DNA of 64,000 nt from Thalassospira sp. (GCF_030690045.1 NZ_JAUYHK010000009.1:19718-83717); one strand, 5' to 3'; positions 20,059 to 31,111 are shown, counted from the stretch's first letter. Notes: generated by a model from the letters alone, not told the origin. A program made the numbers and translations.

Positions 20059-21108
20059 ATGCGTGCTGCCTTTTTCACTGAATATCAGGGTCCTGTTGCC
20101 ATTGAAAATGTGCCTGATCCCACCCCCGCCAATGACGGTGTGGTGATCGAGGTCGGCGCAACCGGCCTGTGCCGCAGTGACTGGCATGGCTGGATGGGTC
20201 ATGATTCCGATGTCAAACTGCCCCATATACCGGGCCATGAATTTGCCGGAACCATCACCGCCACCGGCAAGGACATTACACGCTGGAAAATCGGCGACCG
20301 GGTGACGGTGCCCTTTGTGTCGGGATGCGGCCATTGCCGGGAATGCCATAGCGGCAATCATCAGGTCTGCGACCATCAGTTCCAGCCCGGCTTTACCCAT
20401 TGGGGCAGCTATGCACAATATGTCGCCATTGGCTATGCCGATACCAATCTGGTCGCCCTGCCCGATGATATGGATTTTGTCACCGCCGCCAGCCTTGGCT
20501 GCCGCTTTGCCACCAGTTTTCGTGGTGTGATTGATCAAGGAAAGGTCAGTGCCGGGCAATGGGTCGCGGTGCATGGCTGTGGCGGGGTCGGTCTTTCGGC
20601 AATCATGATTGCTTATGCCGCCGGGGCCAATGTCATTGCCATTGATATCGATGACGAAAAACTGGCTTTTGCCCGCAACCTTGGCGCGGCTTTCGGATTG
20701 AACGCCCGCACCATTCCCGACATTCCCGACATTCCCGCCGCCATCCGCGATCTGTGTCAGGGTGGTGTGCATGTATCGGTTGATGCGCTCGGCAGTGCCC
20801 AGACCTGTTTTAATTCGGTCGCCTCCTTGCGTAAACGCGGCAAGCATATCCAGATCGGCCTGATGACTGGCGATCACGCCCATGCCCGCATCCCGATGGA
20901 CCGGGTGGTCGCCCACGAACTGGAAGTCCTGGGCAGCCACGGCATGCAGGCCTTTCGGTATGACGCGATGATCGACATGATCAGTAGCGGTAAATTACAG
21001 CCACAAAAACTGATCGGGGATCGCATCACCCTGGCAGAAGGGGCTACAGCCCTTATGAATATGGACCATTTTGTCGGCACCGGCGTCACCGTTATCGACC
21101 GGTTTTAG
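20059..21108 (+). CDS. zinc-dependent alcohol dehydrogenase
   Basis: The 349-residue medium-chain dehydrogenase has the catalytic zinc motif [10 protein letters not shown] and GHEFAG, a structural-zinc loop with four cysteines ([15 protein letters not shown]) and a nucleotide-binding motif GCGGVGLSA near residue 175. The acidic pair after the second strand (AIDIDDEK) favours NAD over NADP. Substrate cannot be predicted; close families oxidise primary or secondary alcohols. IPDIPDIP is a small local repeat at about residue 221. A strong terminator follows. Confidence 0.92.
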   Translation: MRAAFFTEYQGPVAIENVPDPTPANDGVVIEVGATGLCRSDWHGWMGHDSDVKLPHIPGHEFAGTITATGKDITRWKIGDRVTVPFVSGCGHCRECHSGNHQVCDHQFQPGFTHWGSYAQYVAIGYADTNLVALPDDMDFVTAASLGCRFATSFRGVIDQGKVSAGQWVAVHGCGGVGLSAIMIAYAAGANVIAIDIDDEKLAFARNLGAAFGLNARTIPDIPDIPAAIRDLCQGGVHVSVDALGSAQTCFNSVASLRKRGKHIQIGLMTGDHAHARIPMDRVVAHELEVLGSHGMQAFRYDAMIDMISSGKLQPQKLIGDRITLAEGATALMNMDHFVGTGVTVIDRF

Positions 21109-21135
21109 AAAACCTTCCGAATCCCCACAAAACAG

Positions 21136-21167
21136 GGCCGCCGGTTGTCATGACCGGCGGCCTTTTT
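21136..21167 (+). terminator. intrinsic terminator after alcohol dehydrogenase
   Basis: GGCCGCCGGT pairs perfectly with ACCGGCGGCC across a 7-base loop and is followed by TTTTT. It insulates the nap operon downstream. Confidence 0.93.
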
Positions 21168-21239
21168 GCTGTTTGTCGCCTGCCCAATGTGATGCCCCCG
21201 CCCGTGAAACCCGCAATATCCCTACTGATCATAAGGAAA

Positions 21240-21253
21240 TTGACGATAATCAA
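21240..21253 (+). promoter_or_regulatory. FNR/Anr-type box upstream of nap
   Basis: TTGACGATAATCAA differs at one position from the FNR consensus TTGAT-N4-ATCAA. Its centre is 115 bases before the napE start, so a class II promoter would begin transcription near base 21288. Anaerobic control of nap by an FNR/CRP-family factor is known in other bacteria. Confidence 0.65.
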
Positions 21254-21361
21254 TGCTGATTTATCCCAACAGGTTGAATATGCGTTTTAGAATTTTCCAA
21301 AAAATAAAACTGACGGGACCGGCAACGGCCCTAAAACAGTTACCAAAAAGAGGGAATGTCC

Positions 21362-21538
21362 ATGAGTAACCCGGAAACGGCGGAAGACGTCCTGCGCAAA
21401 AAAACGGAATTGCGGTGCTTTGTTTTACTGGCCGTGGTTCTGGTCCCGGTTCTGGCCGTGGCCGCAGTCGGCGGACTTGGATTTTCAATCTGGATTTATC
21501 AGATGTTTGCCGGTCCTCCCGGCGCACCCCCTCTGTGA
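21362..21538 (+). CDS. napE: periplasmic nitrate reductase subunit NapE
   Basis: The 58-residue single-pass membrane protein fits NapE: a charged N-terminus (RKKTELR), a hydrophobic helix (FVLLAVVLVPVLAVAAVGGLGF) and the end IWIYQMFAGPPGAPP, the family's typical GPPG tail. AGGG at 21351-21354 is placed correctly for the ATG at 21362; the upstream ATG at 21356 sits too close. It is the first gene of napEFDABC. The role of NapE is poorly known. Confidence 0.88.
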   Translation: MSNPETAEDVLRKKTELRCFVLLAVVLVPVLAVAAVGGLGFSIWIYQMFAGPPGAPPL

Positions 21539-21551
21539 TCAGGGGGTTGTG

Positions 21552-22067
21552 ATGTCCAAAACCCCGGTTTCGCAAGATCGCCGTGATTTTTTAATGGCGC
21601 TGCGCGGGCAAACTGCACCAGTTATGGAACCTGCGGCCATTCGTCCGCCATGGGCGTATCATCTGTTTGATACCTGTACACGGTGCGGCGATTGCGCCCC
21701 GGCCTGTCCTGAAAACATCATCATTCATGATCCTGCCGGATTTCCCCAAATCGATTTTTCCAAGGGTGAATGCACCTTTTGCGGGGCCTGTGCCGATATC
21801 TGCCGCTCTGACGTTTTCGATCGAGCGCGCGACGCATGGAGCAACGTCATTGCCGTCAGCCCTGCCTGTTTTTCCGAACGGGGTATTTATTGCCGGTCCT
21901 GTGGCGACGGATGCCCCGAACGCGCCATCCGTATCATGCCGCAATTAGGGGGCCGTGCGCGGGTCATCATCATGGAAGATGCCTGTTCGGGTTGCGGTGC
22001 CTGCGTTTCGGCCTGTCCGGCCGATGCCATATCGATCACCCCGGCAGCGGAGGCCGCCCATGACTGA
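21552..22067 (+). CDS. napF: ferredoxin-type protein NapF
   Basis: The 171-residue protein has three clear 4Fe-4S cysteine clusters (CTRCGDCAPACPE, CTFCGACADICR, CSGCGACVSACP) and a further CRSCGDGCPE group. NapF acts in the cytoplasm and interacts with NapA, probably in its maturation. The start after AGGGGG at 21541 is five bases away from the ribosome-binding site. The stop overlaps napD by eight bases (ATGACTGA), indicating coupled translation. Confidence 0.93.
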   Translation: MSKTPVSQDRRDFLMALRGQTAPVMEPAAIRPPWAYHLFDTCTRCGDCAPACPENIIIHDPAGFPQIDFSKGECTFCGACADICRSDVFDRARDAWSNVIAVSPACFSERGIYCRSCGDGCPERAIRIMPQLGGRARVIIMEDACSGCGACVSACPADAISITPAAEAAHD

Positions 22068-22308
22068 AGACCACGGTGTCATATCCAGCCTGATCGTCCA
22101 GACCCGCCCTGAAAATATGAAAACAGTTCAGGCCGGTATTATCGCCTTTGATCAAGCCGAAATTCACGCCACCGATCCCTGCGGCAAGATTGTCGTGGTG
22201 ATCGAAGCCCGAAACGACGCCGCACTGGCCGATGAAATGCGCCGCATTGGCGACATCTCCGGCGTATTGGGCGTCAATATGGTCTTTCATCACAATGCGC
22301 TGCAATAA
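22060..22308 (+). CDS. napD: NapA signal-peptide-binding chaperone NapD
   Basis: The 82-residue protein fits NapD in size and pattern ([14 protein letters not shown] at the start, [12 protein letters not shown] at the end). NapD binds the twin-arginine signal of NapA in the cytoplasm and delays export until the cofactor is inserted. It overlaps napF by eight bases and precedes napA by 37. Confidence 0.9.
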   Translation: MTEDHGVISSLIVQTRPENMKTVQAGIIAFDQAEIHATDPCGKIVVVIEARNDAALADEMRRIGDISGVLGVNMVFHHNALQ

Positions 22309-22345
22309 CAATACCCACAGGACGACCAGTCCCCGGAGGATGTCC

Positions 22346-24850
22346 ATGTTCAATACCAAAATTTCCCGTCGCGATGCTCTCAAAGCGCAGGCCGCCGCCG
22401 TGGCCATAGCTGCCGCCGGTCTTCCGGCATCGGCACTGTCGCAAAATCTGGTCACCAGGGCCGAAGAAACCGAACTGAAATGGTCCAAGGCCCCCTGCCG
22501 GTTCTGCGGCACCGGCTGCTCGGTGATGGTCGCCACCAAGGATAACCATATCGTCGCCACCCACGGCGATGTGCAGTCGCCGGTCAATCGCGGCCTGAAC
22601 TGCGTAAAAGGCTATTTTCTGTCCAAGATCATGTATGGCCGAGACCGCCTGACCACACCGCTTTTGCGCAAGACCAATGGCGTTTACGACAAGAACGGCG
22701 AATTCACCCCGGTAACATGGGACGAGGCCTTTGACGTGATGGCCGAAAAATGGAAGGAAACCCTGCGCGCCAAGGGCCCGACAGCAGTCGGTATGTTCGG
22801 GTCCGGACAATGGACGGTGTTTGAAGGTTATGCCGCCTCAAAACTGATGAAGGCCGGTTTCCGATCCAACAATCTGGACCCCAATGCCCGCCATTGCATG
22901 GCGTCTGCCGTTGCCGGGTTCATGCGGACCTTTGGCATGGACGAACCGATGGGCTGCTATGACGATATGGAAGCCGCCGATGCCTTTGTATTGTGGGGAT
23001 CGAACATGGCGGAAATGCACCCGATCCTGTGGACGCGGATCACCGACCGTCGCCTGTCGGCGCCACATGTCAAGGTCGCGGTGCTGTCAACCTATGAACA
23101 TCGCTGTTTTGATCTGGCCGATATTCCGATGGTGTTTACGCCGCAAACCGATCTGGCAATTTTGAATTATATCGCCCATCACATTATTTCGACCGGCCGG
23201 GTCAACACCGGTTTCGTCAATGCCCATACGGTGTTCAAACTGGGCAATCCCGATATCGGTTATGGTTTGCGCCCCGATCATCCCCTCGAACAGGCCGCCG
23301 CCAATGCCGGTGATTCCAACGGCGCAAAGGACATGACGTTCGAGGAATATGCCACCTTTGTCAGCGACTATACCCTTGATAAGGTGCATGAAATTTCCGG
23401 TGTGCCAAAAAACCGGTTGGAGGCAATGGCCGAACTTTACGCCGATCCCGCCATCAAGGTCACATCCTTCTGGACCATGGGCTTCAACCAGCATACCCGC
23501 GGGGTCTGGGCCAACAATCTGGTTTATAACATCCATCTTCTGACCGGCAAGATTGCCGAACCGGGCAATTCGCCCTTTTCTCTGACCGGACAACCATCGG
23601 CCTGTGGCACCGCGCGCGAGGTCGGCACCTTTTCGCACCGCCTGCCCGCCGATATGGTCGTCACCAATCCGGATCACCGGGCGACCGCCGAAAAAATCTG
23701 GAAATTGCCGGATGGCACTATTCCTGACAAAGTTGGCTATCATGCGGTTCAGCAAAACCGCATGCTGAAAGACGGCAAACTCAATGCCTATTGGGTTCAG
23801 TGTAATAACAATATGCAGGCCGCCGCCAATATCAACGAGGAAGGCCTGCCCGGTTATCGCAACCCGGAAAACTTCATTGCGGTTTCCGATGCCTACCCGA
23901 CCGTCACCTGCGAGGCCGCCGATCTGATCCTGCCGACCGCAATGTGGGTGGAAAAGGAAGGCTGTTACGGCAATGCCGAACGCCGCACCCATATGTGGCA
24001 CCAACTGGTCAATGCGCCAGGTGATGCCAAATCGGATTTGTGGCAATTGATGGAATTTTCCAAACGTTTTGTCATGGAAGATGTCTGGCCCGAAGAATTG
24101 CTGGCCAAACAGCCCGATTATCGCGGCAAGTCTCTATATGACGTTTTGTACCGCAATGGTCAGGTCGATGCCTTTCCGGTTTCCGATATTGAGGCGGGGT
24201 ATAACAATCAGGAATCCGAAGAATGCGGCTTTTATATCCAGAAGGGCCTGTTTGAAGAATATGCCAGCTTTGGCCGTGGTCATGCCCATGACCTTGCGCC
24301 ATTTGATGCCTATCACGCCACACGCGGCCTGCGCTGGCCGGTAGTCGATGGCAAAGAAACCCGCTGGCGCTATCGCGAGGGATATGATCCCTATGTGACC
24401 GCCGGTGCCGGAGTTGAATTTTATGGCCACAAGGATGGCAAGGCGCGGATATTTGCCCTGCCGTTTGAACCTGCCGCCGAAAGCCCGGATGACGAATATC
24501 CGATGTGGTTATGTACCGGGCGCGTTCTGGAACACTGGCATTCCGGATCGATGACCCAGCGCGTTCCAGAACTGTATCGCGCCTTTCCCGATGCTGTTTG
24601 TTTCATTCACCCCGACGATGCCAGCGAGTTGGGCCTGCGTCGGGGGGATGAAGTGCGGGTGATTTCACGCCGGGGCGACATGCTGACCCGGGTTGAAACA
24701 CGGGGCCGCAACCGCCCGCCCCGCGGTCTGGTGTTTGTGCCGTGGTTCGACGCCAGCCAGTTGATCAACAAGGTGACCCTGGACGCCACCGATCCGATTT
24801 CAAAACAGACAGATTTCAAAAAATGCGCCATCCGGCTGGAAAAGGTGTGA
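22346..24850 (+). CDS. napA: periplasmic nitrate reductase catalytic subunit NapA
   Basis: The 834-residue molybdoenzyme has a twin-arginine signal ([14 protein letters not shown], residues 4-17), an N-terminal 4Fe-4S motif (CRFCGTGC, fourth cysteine in LNCVKGYF) and the molybdenum-ligating cysteine in [13 protein letters not shown]. It reduces nitrate to nitrite in the periplasm using bis-MGD. The start at 22346 is six bases after GGAGG; an ATG six bases earlier touches that site. Length and motifs are standard for NapA. Confidence 0.98.
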   Translation: MFNTKISRRDALKAQAAAVAIAAAGLPASALSQNLVTRAEETELKWSKAPCRFCGTGCSVMVATKDNHIVATHGDVQSPVNRGLNCVKGYFLSKIMYGRDRLTTPLLRKTNGVYDKNGEFTPVTWDEAFDVMAEKWKETLRAKGPTAVGMFGSGQWTVFEGYAASKLMKAGFRSNNLDPNARHCMASAVAGFMRTFGMDEPMGCYDDMEAADAFVLWGSNMAEMHPILWTRITDRRLSAPHVKVAVLSTYEHRCFDLADIPMVFTPQTDLAILNYIAHHIISTGRVNTGFVNAHTVFKLGNPDIGYGLRPDHPLEQAAANAGDSNGAKDMTFEEYATFVSDYTLDKVHEISGVPKNRLEAMAELYADPAIKVTSFWTMGFNQHTRGVWANNLVYNIHLLTGKIAEPGNSPFSLTGQPSACGTAREVGTFSHRLPADMVVTNPDHRATAEKIWKLPDGTIPDKVGYHAVQQNRMLKDGKLNAYWVQCNNNMQAAANINEEGLPGYRNPENFIAVSDAYPTVTCEAADLILPTAMWVEKEGCYGNAERRTHMWHQLVNAPGDAKSDLWQLMEFSKRFVMEDVWPEELLAKQPDYRGKSLYDVLYRNGQVDAFPVSDIEAGYNNQESEECGFYIQKGLFEEYASFGRGHAHDLAPFDAYHATRGLRWPVVDGKETRWRYREGYDPYVTAGAGVEFYGHKDGKARIFALPFEPAAESPDDEYPMWLCTGRVLEHWHSGSMTQRVPELYRAFPDAVCFIHPDDASELGLRRGDEVRVISRRGDMLTRVETRGRNRPPRGLVFVPWFDASQLINKVTLDATDPISKQTDFKKCAIRLEKV

Positions 24851-24858
24851 GGGAAGTC

Positions 24859-25338
24859 ATGATGAAACCGATCAACAAATGGCTGATGATGGCCTGTGGC
24901 CTGATTGTCATCGGCATTGCCGGTGCGGCATGGGCCGCCGAACCGGTTGCCACCCTGCGCGGCGGTGTTGCCATTGACAGGGAAACAACCCCGCCCCGCA
25001 TCACCCAGTTTGAAGACACCGATCAGAAACGCCCGCGCAATTACCCGGAACAGCCGCCGACGATCCCGCATGATATTGACGGGTATCGCGTCGATATCAA
25101 TTCCAACAAATGCCTGTCCTGCCATGCACGGTCTCGCACGGGTGAAAGCGGCGCACCAATGGTTTCGATCACCCATTTCATGGACCGGGAAGGGCAGTTT
25201 CGCGCGGCAGTAAGCCCGCGCCGTTATTTCTGTCTGCAATGCCATGTCCCGCAACATCAGACCGACCCGTTGGTGATCAATGACTTTGTTGATGTCGACA
25301 CCTTGTTGTTGAACGATGCCCGTCACGGCAAAGAATAA
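24859..25338 (+). CDS. napB: periplasmic nitrate reductase dihaem cytochrome NapB
   Basis: The 159-residue protein has a signal peptide (hydrophobic stretch [17 protein letters not shown]) and two haem c motifs, CLSCH and CLQCH, as in NapB. It passes electrons from NapC to NapA in the periplasm. GAGGGA lies directly before two consecutive ATG codons (24859, 24862), either of which could be used. The gap to napA is eight bases. Confidence 0.95.
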   Translation: MMKPINKWLMMACGLIVIGIAGAAWAAEPVATLRGGVAIDRETTPPRITQFEDTDQKRPRNYPEQPPTIPHDIDGYRVDINSNKCLSCHARSRTGESGAPMVSITHFMDREGQFRAAVSPRRYFCLQCHVPQHQTDPLVINDFVDVDTLLLNDARHGKE

Positions 25339-25340
25339 GG

Positions 25341-25940
25341 ATGGTCGCCATGCGCAAGATTCTGCTTCGCTACTGGAAGGTTCTGTCCACGCCCAGCGTC
25401 CATTACAGTCTGGCCTTCCTGACGATTGGCGGTTTTATCGCCGGGGTGATTTTCTGGGGTGGGTTCAATACCGCGCTTGAGGTCACCAACACCGAAAAAT
25501 TCTGCATTTCGTGCCATGAAATGAAGGACAATGTTTTCGTCGAACTGCAATCGACCATTCATTACAGCAACCGGTCAGGTGTCCGTGCCACCTGCCCGGA
25601 TTGCCATGTGCCACATCAATGGACCGACAAGATTGCCCGTAAAATGCAGGCCTCGAAAGAAGTCTGGGGCAAGATTTTCGGCACCATCAGTACCCGTGAA
25701 AAGTTCGAGGAAAAACGTCTTGAACTGGCGATGCATGAATGGAATCGCCTGAAAGCCAACAATTCATTGGAATGCCGCAATTGTCATTCCGCGGAATCAA
25801 TGGATATCACCCGGCAAAGTCCGCGGGCGGTGGACGCCCATCAGACATTCCTGTTTACCGGGGAAAAAACCTGTATTGATTGCCACAAGGGAATTGCCCA
25901 TCATCTGCCCAATATGGCCGGTGCACCCGGATGGCAATGA
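25341..25940 (+). CDS. napC: membrane tetrahaem cytochrome NapC
   Basis: The 199-residue NapC/NirT-type cytochrome has an N-terminal membrane anchor ([17 protein letters not shown]) and four haem motifs: CISCH, CPDCH, CRNCH and CIDCH. It oxidises quinol and feeds NapB. An alternative ATG lies nine bases downstream. No napG or napH is present, so electrons enter only through NapC here. It is two bases after napB. Confidence 0.96.
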   Translation: MVAMRKILLRYWKVLSTPSVHYSLAFLTIGGFIAGVIFWGGFNTALEVTNTEKFCISCHEMKDNVFVELQSTIHYSNRSGVRATCPDCHVPHQWTDKIARKMQASKEVWGKIFGTISTREKFEEKRLELAMHEWNRLKANNSLECRNCHSAESMDITRQSPRAVDAHQTFLFTGEKTCIDCHKGIAHHLPNMAGAPGWQ

Positions 25941-25956
25941 TCAGGTTGATCCGCAA

Positions 25957-26487
25957 ATGAGTGATAACAATTTTGTCATGGCGTCCGTCCTGTTTGATAC
26001 AGCAGGGCGGATTGATACCCTGCTGGGCGATACCGCCGCCCGTTTGCAACGGGATGGCTTGCAGGTGGCGGGTTATGTGCAGTTCAAACGCGCCTCTACC
26101 GGACAAAGGCCGCTGGTCTATGCTCGGCAACTGGCCACTGGTACAGAAACCGCGATCACGCGCAATAATGGCAAGCTGGCATCGGGCTGCAAACTGGATT
26201 CCGATGCCCTTGCCGCCCTGTCATCCGATCTGGAATACAGCCTGTCTGACCATCCCGATATCCTGATCATCGCCCGGTTTGGCCGCAGCGAAGCCGAAGG
26301 ACGCGGCCTGCGCGATACCATTTCACAGGCCCTGATGGCCGGCATTCCGGTTCTGGTCGGGGTTCGGCAGGAATATAAGGATGTCTGGCAGGAATTTCAG
26401 GGTGGTATTGCGCAAATCCTGCCGCAAGACCCGACCGAGATCCTGCAATGGTGCCAACACGCCGTCGGCACCAAGGTTACCTGCTAA
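25957..26487 (+). CDS. DUF2478-type protein at the end of the nap operon
   Basis: The 176-residue protein resembles the DUF2478 family, best seen in LIIARFGRSEAEGRGLRDTI and GIPVLVGVRQEYKDVWQEF. The family is often found beside molybdate transport or molybdoenzyme genes and has a nucleotide-hydrolase-like pattern, but no proven reaction. The start at 25957 follows napC by 16 bases, so it shares the nap transcript. A role in molybdenum supply or cofactor handling for NapA is inference. It is convergent with the amidotransferase gene two bases away. Confidence 0.7.
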   Translation: MSDNNFVMASVLFDTAGRIDTLLGDTAARLQRDGLQVAGYVQFKRASTGQRPLVYARQLATGTETAITRNNGKLASGCKLDSDALAALSSDLEYSLSDHPDILIIARFGRSEAEGRGLRDTISQALMAGIPVLVGVRQEYKDVWQEFQGGIAQILPQDPTEILQWCQHAVGTKVTC

Positions 26488-26489
26488 TT

Positions 26490-27221
26490 TTATTGCGACA
26501 GGCAATCCGCATCCAGCGGGGTCAACAGGCTTTGACGGGCAAAATCCTTGAACCATGCGCCAAGGGCCTCATCATAGCGTATCCGTCCCGCTCTTTGCTG
26601 ATCCGGATTTTGCGCATTGGGCAAAGCCGTTTTTTCCACAGCATCGCGCAACCAGCGTTCATGAATTTCGTCATCAACTTCGGGATGAAATTGCAGGCCC
26701 CAGATGCGGTTCCCCACCCGGTAAGCCTGATGGGGAAACACCGTTCCTCGCGCCAAAAGCTCCGCCCCCGGTGGTAAATCAAACCCTTCGCGGTGCCAGT
26801 GATAGACCACCAACTCATCGGGGAAATGATCGCGGCCTGCCCCGGTCGCATAAACCGGATAATACCCGATTTCGGTCTGGCCTGCGGGATGGGGCAGAAC
26901 CGCCGCCCCCAAATGCCGCGCCATCAACTGTGCCCCAAGGCAAACACCCAGATACCGCACATCGCTTGCCACCACATGGGGCAACCATGCCATGATCCGC
27001 GCAATATTGGGCAAGTCATCATCATTGGCACTCATCGGGCCGCCAAACACGATGGCGGCATGATAACCTGACAGATCGCGGGGCAGTTCATCCCCCTCGC
27101 CGGGACGGCGGATGTCAAATTCAAATCCGTGCCGATGCAACACAGAACCGATCCGGCCCGGTTGCCCGGTGGCGGAATTGAACACCATGATGATGCGTTT
27201 GCAAACAGACGAATAATTCAC
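26490..27221 (-). CDS. class I glutamine amidotransferase-like protein
   Basis: The 243-residue protein has the class I amidotransferase triad: cysteine in YLGVCLGAQLMA (near residue 94) and His/Glu in WGLQFHPEVDDE. It stands alone without a synthetase domain, like GMP-synthase-related amidotransferases that act on gamma-glutamyl compounds. The true acceptor is unknown. It is separate from the nap genes on the opposite strand. Confidence 0.87.
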   Translation of the reverse strand: MNYSSVCKRIIMVFNSATGQPGRIGSVLHRHGFEFDIRRPGEGDELPRDLSGYHAAIVFGGPMSANDDDLPNIARIMAWLPHVVASDVRYLGVCLGAQLMARHLGAAVLPHPAGQTEIGYYPVYATGAGRDHFPDELVVYHWHREGFDLPPGAELLARGTVFPHQAYRVGNRIWGLQFHPEVDDEIHERWLRDAVEKTALPNAQNPDQQRAGRIRYDEALGAWFKDFARQSLLTPLDADCLSQ

Positions 27222-27297
27222 AAGACGGCCTTTTTATTGCAATGCCGCAAGAGTGCCGTCCCAAGGACTTTCTGGCAAGACTGGATTTTGTCCAAAC

Positions 27298-27327
27298 AAA
27301 AAGCCGCCGCAGTTTCCTGCGACGGCT
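27298..27327 (-). terminator. intrinsic terminator after ychF
   Basis: On the minus strand an 11-bp stem (one G-T pair) closes a GAAA tetraloop and is followed by TTTTT, 30 bases after the ychF stop. It ends the rplY-pth-ychF transcript. Confidence 0.9.
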
Positions 27328-27356
27328 CTGGTTATCTTCCCGCCAGGGTTGGCGTC

Positions 27357-28460
27357 CTAGACATTGAATTTAAAATGGAAAATATCGCCGTCCTTGACGA
27401 TATAGGTCTTGCCTTCCTGCCGCAATTTTCCGGCATCTCGCGCCCCGGCTTCGCCGTTAAAGGCGATGAAATCGTCATAGGCGATGGTTTCGGCCTTGAT
27501 AAAACCGCGTTCAAAATCGGTGTGGATCACCCCGGCGGCATTGGGTGCCGTCGCCCCGTTATACACGGTCCATGCACGGGCTTCTTTCGGACCGACCGTA
27601 AAGAAGGTCAGCAGGTTCAAAAGCTTATACCCTTCGCGGATCACGCGGGTCAGTCCAGTTTCCGACAGGCCAAGCCCTTCAAGGAATTCCTGTTTTTCTT
27701 CGGCATTATCCAGCAAGGCAACTTCGGCCTCAATTGCGGCTGAAATCACAACGGAGCGCGCCCCTTGTTTTTCAGCCATTTCGGCAACCTTTGCCGACAA
27801 TTCATTGCCTTCGGCCGCATGATCTTCGTCAACATTACAGGCATACAGAACCGGCTTGCTGGTCAAAAGCTGCAACATGCGAAACGCCTTGGCTTCGTCT
27901 TCATTGTTGATGGCGACAATGCGGGCCGGCTTGCCTTCGCGCAGAACTTCAAGGGTGCGTTCCACCAGTTCCAGCGCCAGTTTGGCGTCCTTGTCATTGC
28001 CCTTGGCACGTTTTTGCAGGCCGACAACCCGTTTCTCAAGGCTGTCCATATCGGCCAGCATCAATTCGGTTTCGATGGTTTCGGCATCGCGCACCGGATC
28101 GACCGAGCCTTCGACATGGGTGATATCGTCATTTTCAAAACAGCGCAGCACATGCACAATCGCATCGGTTTCGCGGATATTGGCCAGAAATTGGTTACCC
28201 AGCCCTTCACCCTTGGACGCGCCACGCACCAGCCCGGCAATATCGACAAATTCAAGCTGGGTCGGAATAATCTGGGCCGATTTGGAAATCGCCACGATTT
28301 TATCGAGCCGATCATCAGGAACACTGACACGACCGGTATTCGGTTCGATGGTGCAAAACGGAAAATTGGCCGCCTCGGCGGCTGCCGTCTGCGTCAGGGC
28401 GTTAAACAGGGTCGATTTCCCGACATTGGGCAGACCGACAATACCACATTTGAATCCCAT
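27357..28460 (-). CDS. ychF: ribosome-binding ATPase YchF
   Basis: The 367-residue OBG-family protein starts [20 protein letters not shown] with the P-loop at residues 8-17. NVDED (residues about 210) replaces the usual NKxD guanine motif, as expected for YchF, which prefers ATP. A TGS-like C-terminal domain follows, ending [10 protein letters not shown]. YchF binds ribosomes and influences stress responses. An upstream in-frame ATG adds six unlikely residues. It follows pth on the same strand. Confidence 0.97.
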   Translation of the reverse strand: MGFKCGIVGLPNVGKSTLFNALTQTAAAEAANFPFCTIEPNTGRVSVPDDRLDKIVAISKSAQIIPTQLEFVDIAGLVRGASKGEGLGNQFLANIRETDAIVHVLRCFENDDITHVEGSVDPVRDAETIETELMLADMDSLEKRVVGLQKRAKGNDKDAKLALELVERTLEVLREGKPARIVAINNEDEAKAFRMLQLLTSKPVLYACNVDEDHAAEGNELSAKVAEMAEKQGARSVVISAAIEAEVALLDNAEEKQEFLEGLGLSETGLTRVIREGYKLLNLLTFFTVGPKEARAWTVYNGATAPNAAGVIHTDFERGFIKAETIAYDDFIAFNGEAGARDAGKLRQEGKTYIVKDGDIFHFKFNV

Positions 28461-28524
28461 CTTTCCGGGCTCCGTCACTTGAATTCATAATCTGACACGG
28501 GATCAGGTATCTGCCTGCCCGAAC

Positions 28525-29262
28525 TTAATGTTTCTTGCCGAACGCCTTTGCAAGGGCCTGCGCCATCGCGCTGGCGGCATTGCTGATCGGGGTATCGGGT
28601 TTGTCCGACACATCATATTTTTCACGCGGGGCCTCAACGGGCGCGTCCGCCTTTGCCTCTTTCGGCACCTTTGGCGTTCTGGGTTTGGGTGGGGTTACTT
28701 CATGCGCGACCTTGCTCATGAAACCACTGTCATCGTCCGCAAACAGGCGCGGCATTTCACGGGCCACCGCATCAAGTAACGTCATCAGCCAGCCATCCTG
28801 CTCGGATTTGGCAAAGTCGCCCAGCACATATCCATGCACCCGCGCCTTGTCGCCGGGATGACCAATGCCCAGACGGACACGGCGATATTCCTTGCCGCAA
28901 TGGGCATCGATTGACCGCAATCCGTTATGCCCGCCATGACCACCGGCCCGTTTGACACGCAAGCGTCCGGGCGGCAAATCCAGTTCATCATGCAGGACAA
29001 TCACGTCTTCGACCGGAATTTTATAGAATCGCAAGGCCTCGCCGACACTTTGCCCGGAATTGTTCATAAAGGTTTCGGGTTTGAGAACCAGAACCTTGTG
29101 CCCGGCAATCGTGCCTTCGGCCAGTTGTCCCTGAAATTTCTTGCGCCAGGGACCAAAGGAATGGCGGCGAACAATTTCGTCCGCCGCCATAAATCCGATA
29201 TTATGGCGGTTACCGGCATATCCCGAACCCGGGTTCCCCAGTCCAACCACCAAAAACATCAT
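28525..29262 (-). CDS. pth: peptidyl-tRNA hydrolase
   Basis: The 245-residue protein contains the complete Pth domain: [20 protein letters not shown] with catalytic His20-equivalent, [19 protein letters not shown] and [10 protein letters not shown]. It recycles peptidyl-tRNA that drops off ribosomes. A C-terminal extension of about 55 residues, rich in proline, lysine and alanine ([18 protein letters not shown]), is longer than the E. coli enzyme (194 residues) but occurs in alphaproteobacteria. It lies between rplY and ychF, a common arrangement. Confidence 0.97.
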   Translation of the reverse strand: MMFLVVGLGNPGSGYAGNRHNIGFMAADEIVRRHSFGPWRKKFQGQLAEGTIAGHKVLVLKPETFMNNSGQSVGEALRFYKIPVEDVIVLHDELDLPPGRLRVKRAGGHGGHNGLRSIDAHCGKEYRRVRLGIGHPGDKARVHGYVLGDFAKSEQDGWLMTLLDAVAREMPRLFADDDSGFMSKVAHEVTPPKPRTPKVPKEAKADAPVEAPREKYDVSDKPDTPISNAASAMAQALAKAFGKKH

Positions 29263-29276
29263 AGACCCCGATCTGA

Positions 29277-29891
29277 TTATTCGGTCTCGCCTTCTTCACC
29301 GTCCTCTGCGTTATCTTCAGAACGCAAGGAAGACGGTGCAGCAATGGTCGCAACGGTAAAGTCACGGTCGGTAATGGTCGGCTCAACACCCTTCGGCAAC
29401 TTGGTCGCCGAAATGTGGATCGAGTCGCCCACTTCAAAGCCGGTCAGATCGAAAACCAGTTCTTCAGGGATCGCGTTCGGGGCGCAGTTCAGTTCAACAT
29501 CGTGACGCACGATGTTCAGAACGCCACCGCGCTTCAGGCCTGGCGATTTTTCTTCATTGACGAAGCGAACCGGAACTTCGACCGTCAGTTTGTGGTCGTC
29601 TGCGAAACGCAGAAGATCGACATGCAGCGGCACATCGGTAACCTTGTCAAACTGAACGTCGCGCGGCAGAACTTCATAAGACTTGCTACCGACCTTAACA
29701 GTCAGAATGTGCGAGAAAAAACCCGGCTTGTGCAGCAATTTCACGAGCGGACGCGGGTCAATCTGGAACATAACAGGATCCTGTTTTGCACCATAGATGA
29801 CACCAGGGACCATACCGGCACGACGCACGGCACGGGCGGCCCCCTTTCCGGCCCGTTCACGGATTTCCGCATTAAGTACGGCATTTGCCAT
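29277..29891 (-). CDS. rplY: 50S ribosomal protein L25/Ctc
   Basis: The start [21 protein letters not shown], with GGAG just upstream, gives 204 residues: an L25 domain that binds 5S rRNA plus a C-terminal TL5/CTC beta domain. The long form is usual outside enterobacteria. The C-terminus is acidic ([13 protein letters not shown]). pth follows after 14 bases, so the two are co-transcribed. Confidence 0.95.
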   Translation of the reverse strand: MANAVLNAEIRERAGKGAARAVRRAGMVPGVIYGAKQDPVMFQIDPRPLVKLLHKPGFFSHILTVKVGSKSYEVLPRDVQFDKVTDVPLHVDLLRFADDHKLTVEVPVRFVNEEKSPGLKRGGVLNIVRHDVELNCAPNAIPEELVFDLTGFEVGDSIHISATKLPKGVEPTITDRDFTVATIAAPSSLRSEDNAEDGEEGETE

Positions 29892-29969
29892 CGGAAAAGC
29901 TCCTTGAACTAAGACAGTCATGTTTTCGCGGGATCGGTGATTGTCACCGCTGAAAGCCCATGAAAACAG

Positions 29970-29999
29970 GTTCGCTGGCCTCCAGGGGTGCCAGCGAAC
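29970..29999 (-). terminator. hairpin between prs and rplY
   Basis: GTTCGCTGGC and GCCAGCGAAC form a perfect 10-bp stem with a 10-base loop. On the minus strand CTGTTTTC follows. It lies 15 bases after the prs stop and 79 before rplY, so it may terminate prs or partly attenuate read-through. Confidence 0.65.
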
Positions 30000-30014
30000 G
30001 TGGGCCTTATACGC

Positions 30015-30947
30015 TTAATCGAAAAGAACGGAAACAGATTTTTCTTCCGAAATGCGACGAATCGCCTCGGCCATCAGCGGGGCAATCGGCAATTGCCGGA
30101 TTTTGGAACATGCCCGCACGGCATCCGATGCCTTGATCGAGTCCGTGGTCACGACTTCACTGATCGGTGAATTGGCAATTCGTTCCACCGCCGGGCCCGA
30201 TAACACCCCATGACTGACATAGGCCGCAACAGAAGCCGCCCCGCGTTCTTTCAGCGCCGTGGCCGCATTGCACAGGGTGCCTGCCGAATCCACGATGTCA
30301 TCAACCAGAATGCAAACGGCGTCATTCACATCGCCAATCACATGCATGACTTCGGAAACTCCGGCCTGCGCACGGCGTTTGTCGATAATCGCCAGTTCGG
30401 CATCAATGCGTTTCGCCACCGAACGCGCACGGGCCACACCGCCGACATCGGGGCTGACAACAACCAGTTTCTGGCCTTCAAACTTGTTACGGATGTCGCT
30501 GGTCAGAACCGGCGACGCAAACAGATTATCAAGCGGGATATCGAAAAAGCCCTGAATCTGACCGGCATGAAGATCCATGGTCAGAACGCGATCTGCGCCC
30601 GCTACCGTAATCAGGTTCGCAACCAACTTGGCCGAAATCGGGGTACGGGGACCCGATTTGCGATCCTGCCGGGCATAGCCGAAATAGGGCATGACTGCGG
30701 TAATACGGCGCGCCGAACCACGGCGCAGCGCATCAAGCATCACCAGCAGTTCCATCAAATTGTCGTTGGCCGGAAAAGAGGTGCTCTGAATGACAAAAAC
30801 GTCCTCACCGCGGACGTTTTCCTGAATTTCACACCAGATTTCCTGATCCGAGAATCGCTTCACATCGGCTTTGGTCAATTGCAGATTAAGGTGATCTGCA
30901 ATGGTTTCTGCCAAAGGGCGGTTGCTGTTACAGGCGAGGATTTTCAT
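30015..30947 (-). CDS. prs: ribose-phosphate pyrophosphokinase
   Basis: The 310-residue enzyme makes PRPP from ribose 5-phosphate and ATP for nucleotides, histidine and tryptophan. It has [10 protein letters not shown], the [14 protein letters not shown]/flexible-loop motif and the PRPP-binding motif [16 protein letters not shown] near residue 215. Length is typical of class I enzymes. It precedes rplY, pth and ychF on the minus strand. The 164 bases upstream hold no gene that I can recognise. Confidence 0.97.
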   Translation of the reverse strand: MKILACNSNRPLAETIADHLNLQLTKADVKRFSDQEIWCEIQENVRGEDVFVIQSTSFPANDNLMELLVMLDALRRGSARRITAVMPYFGYARQDRKSGPRTPISAKLVANLITVAGADRVLTMDLHAGQIQGFFDIPLDNLFASPVLTSDIRNKFEGQKLVVVSPDVGGVARARSVAKRIDAELAIIDKRRAQAGVSEVMHVIGDVNDAVCILVDDIVDSAGTLCNAATALKERGAASVAAYVSHGVLSGPAVERIANSPISEVVTTDSIKASDAVRACSKIRQLPIAPLMAEAIRRISEEKSVSVLFD

Positions 30948-31111
30948 CGTGGGGGCCTCGGGTTACATGGGTGCCGGGAAAGCAAATGAATTCATGCAGC
31001 CCGCCATTGGACCGCGGCGGTTTTATAACCATCCGTTAACGGTCTGTAAATGGTACCATTGCCCAACGGCGACATGGCACAGTTGCACAATGCCGCCATC
31101 CTTTGCAAATC

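Noticed and set aside
30948..31111. tRNA or small RNA gene upstream of prs
   Set aside because: No cloverleaf or terminator pattern could be drawn; it looks like promoter sequence.
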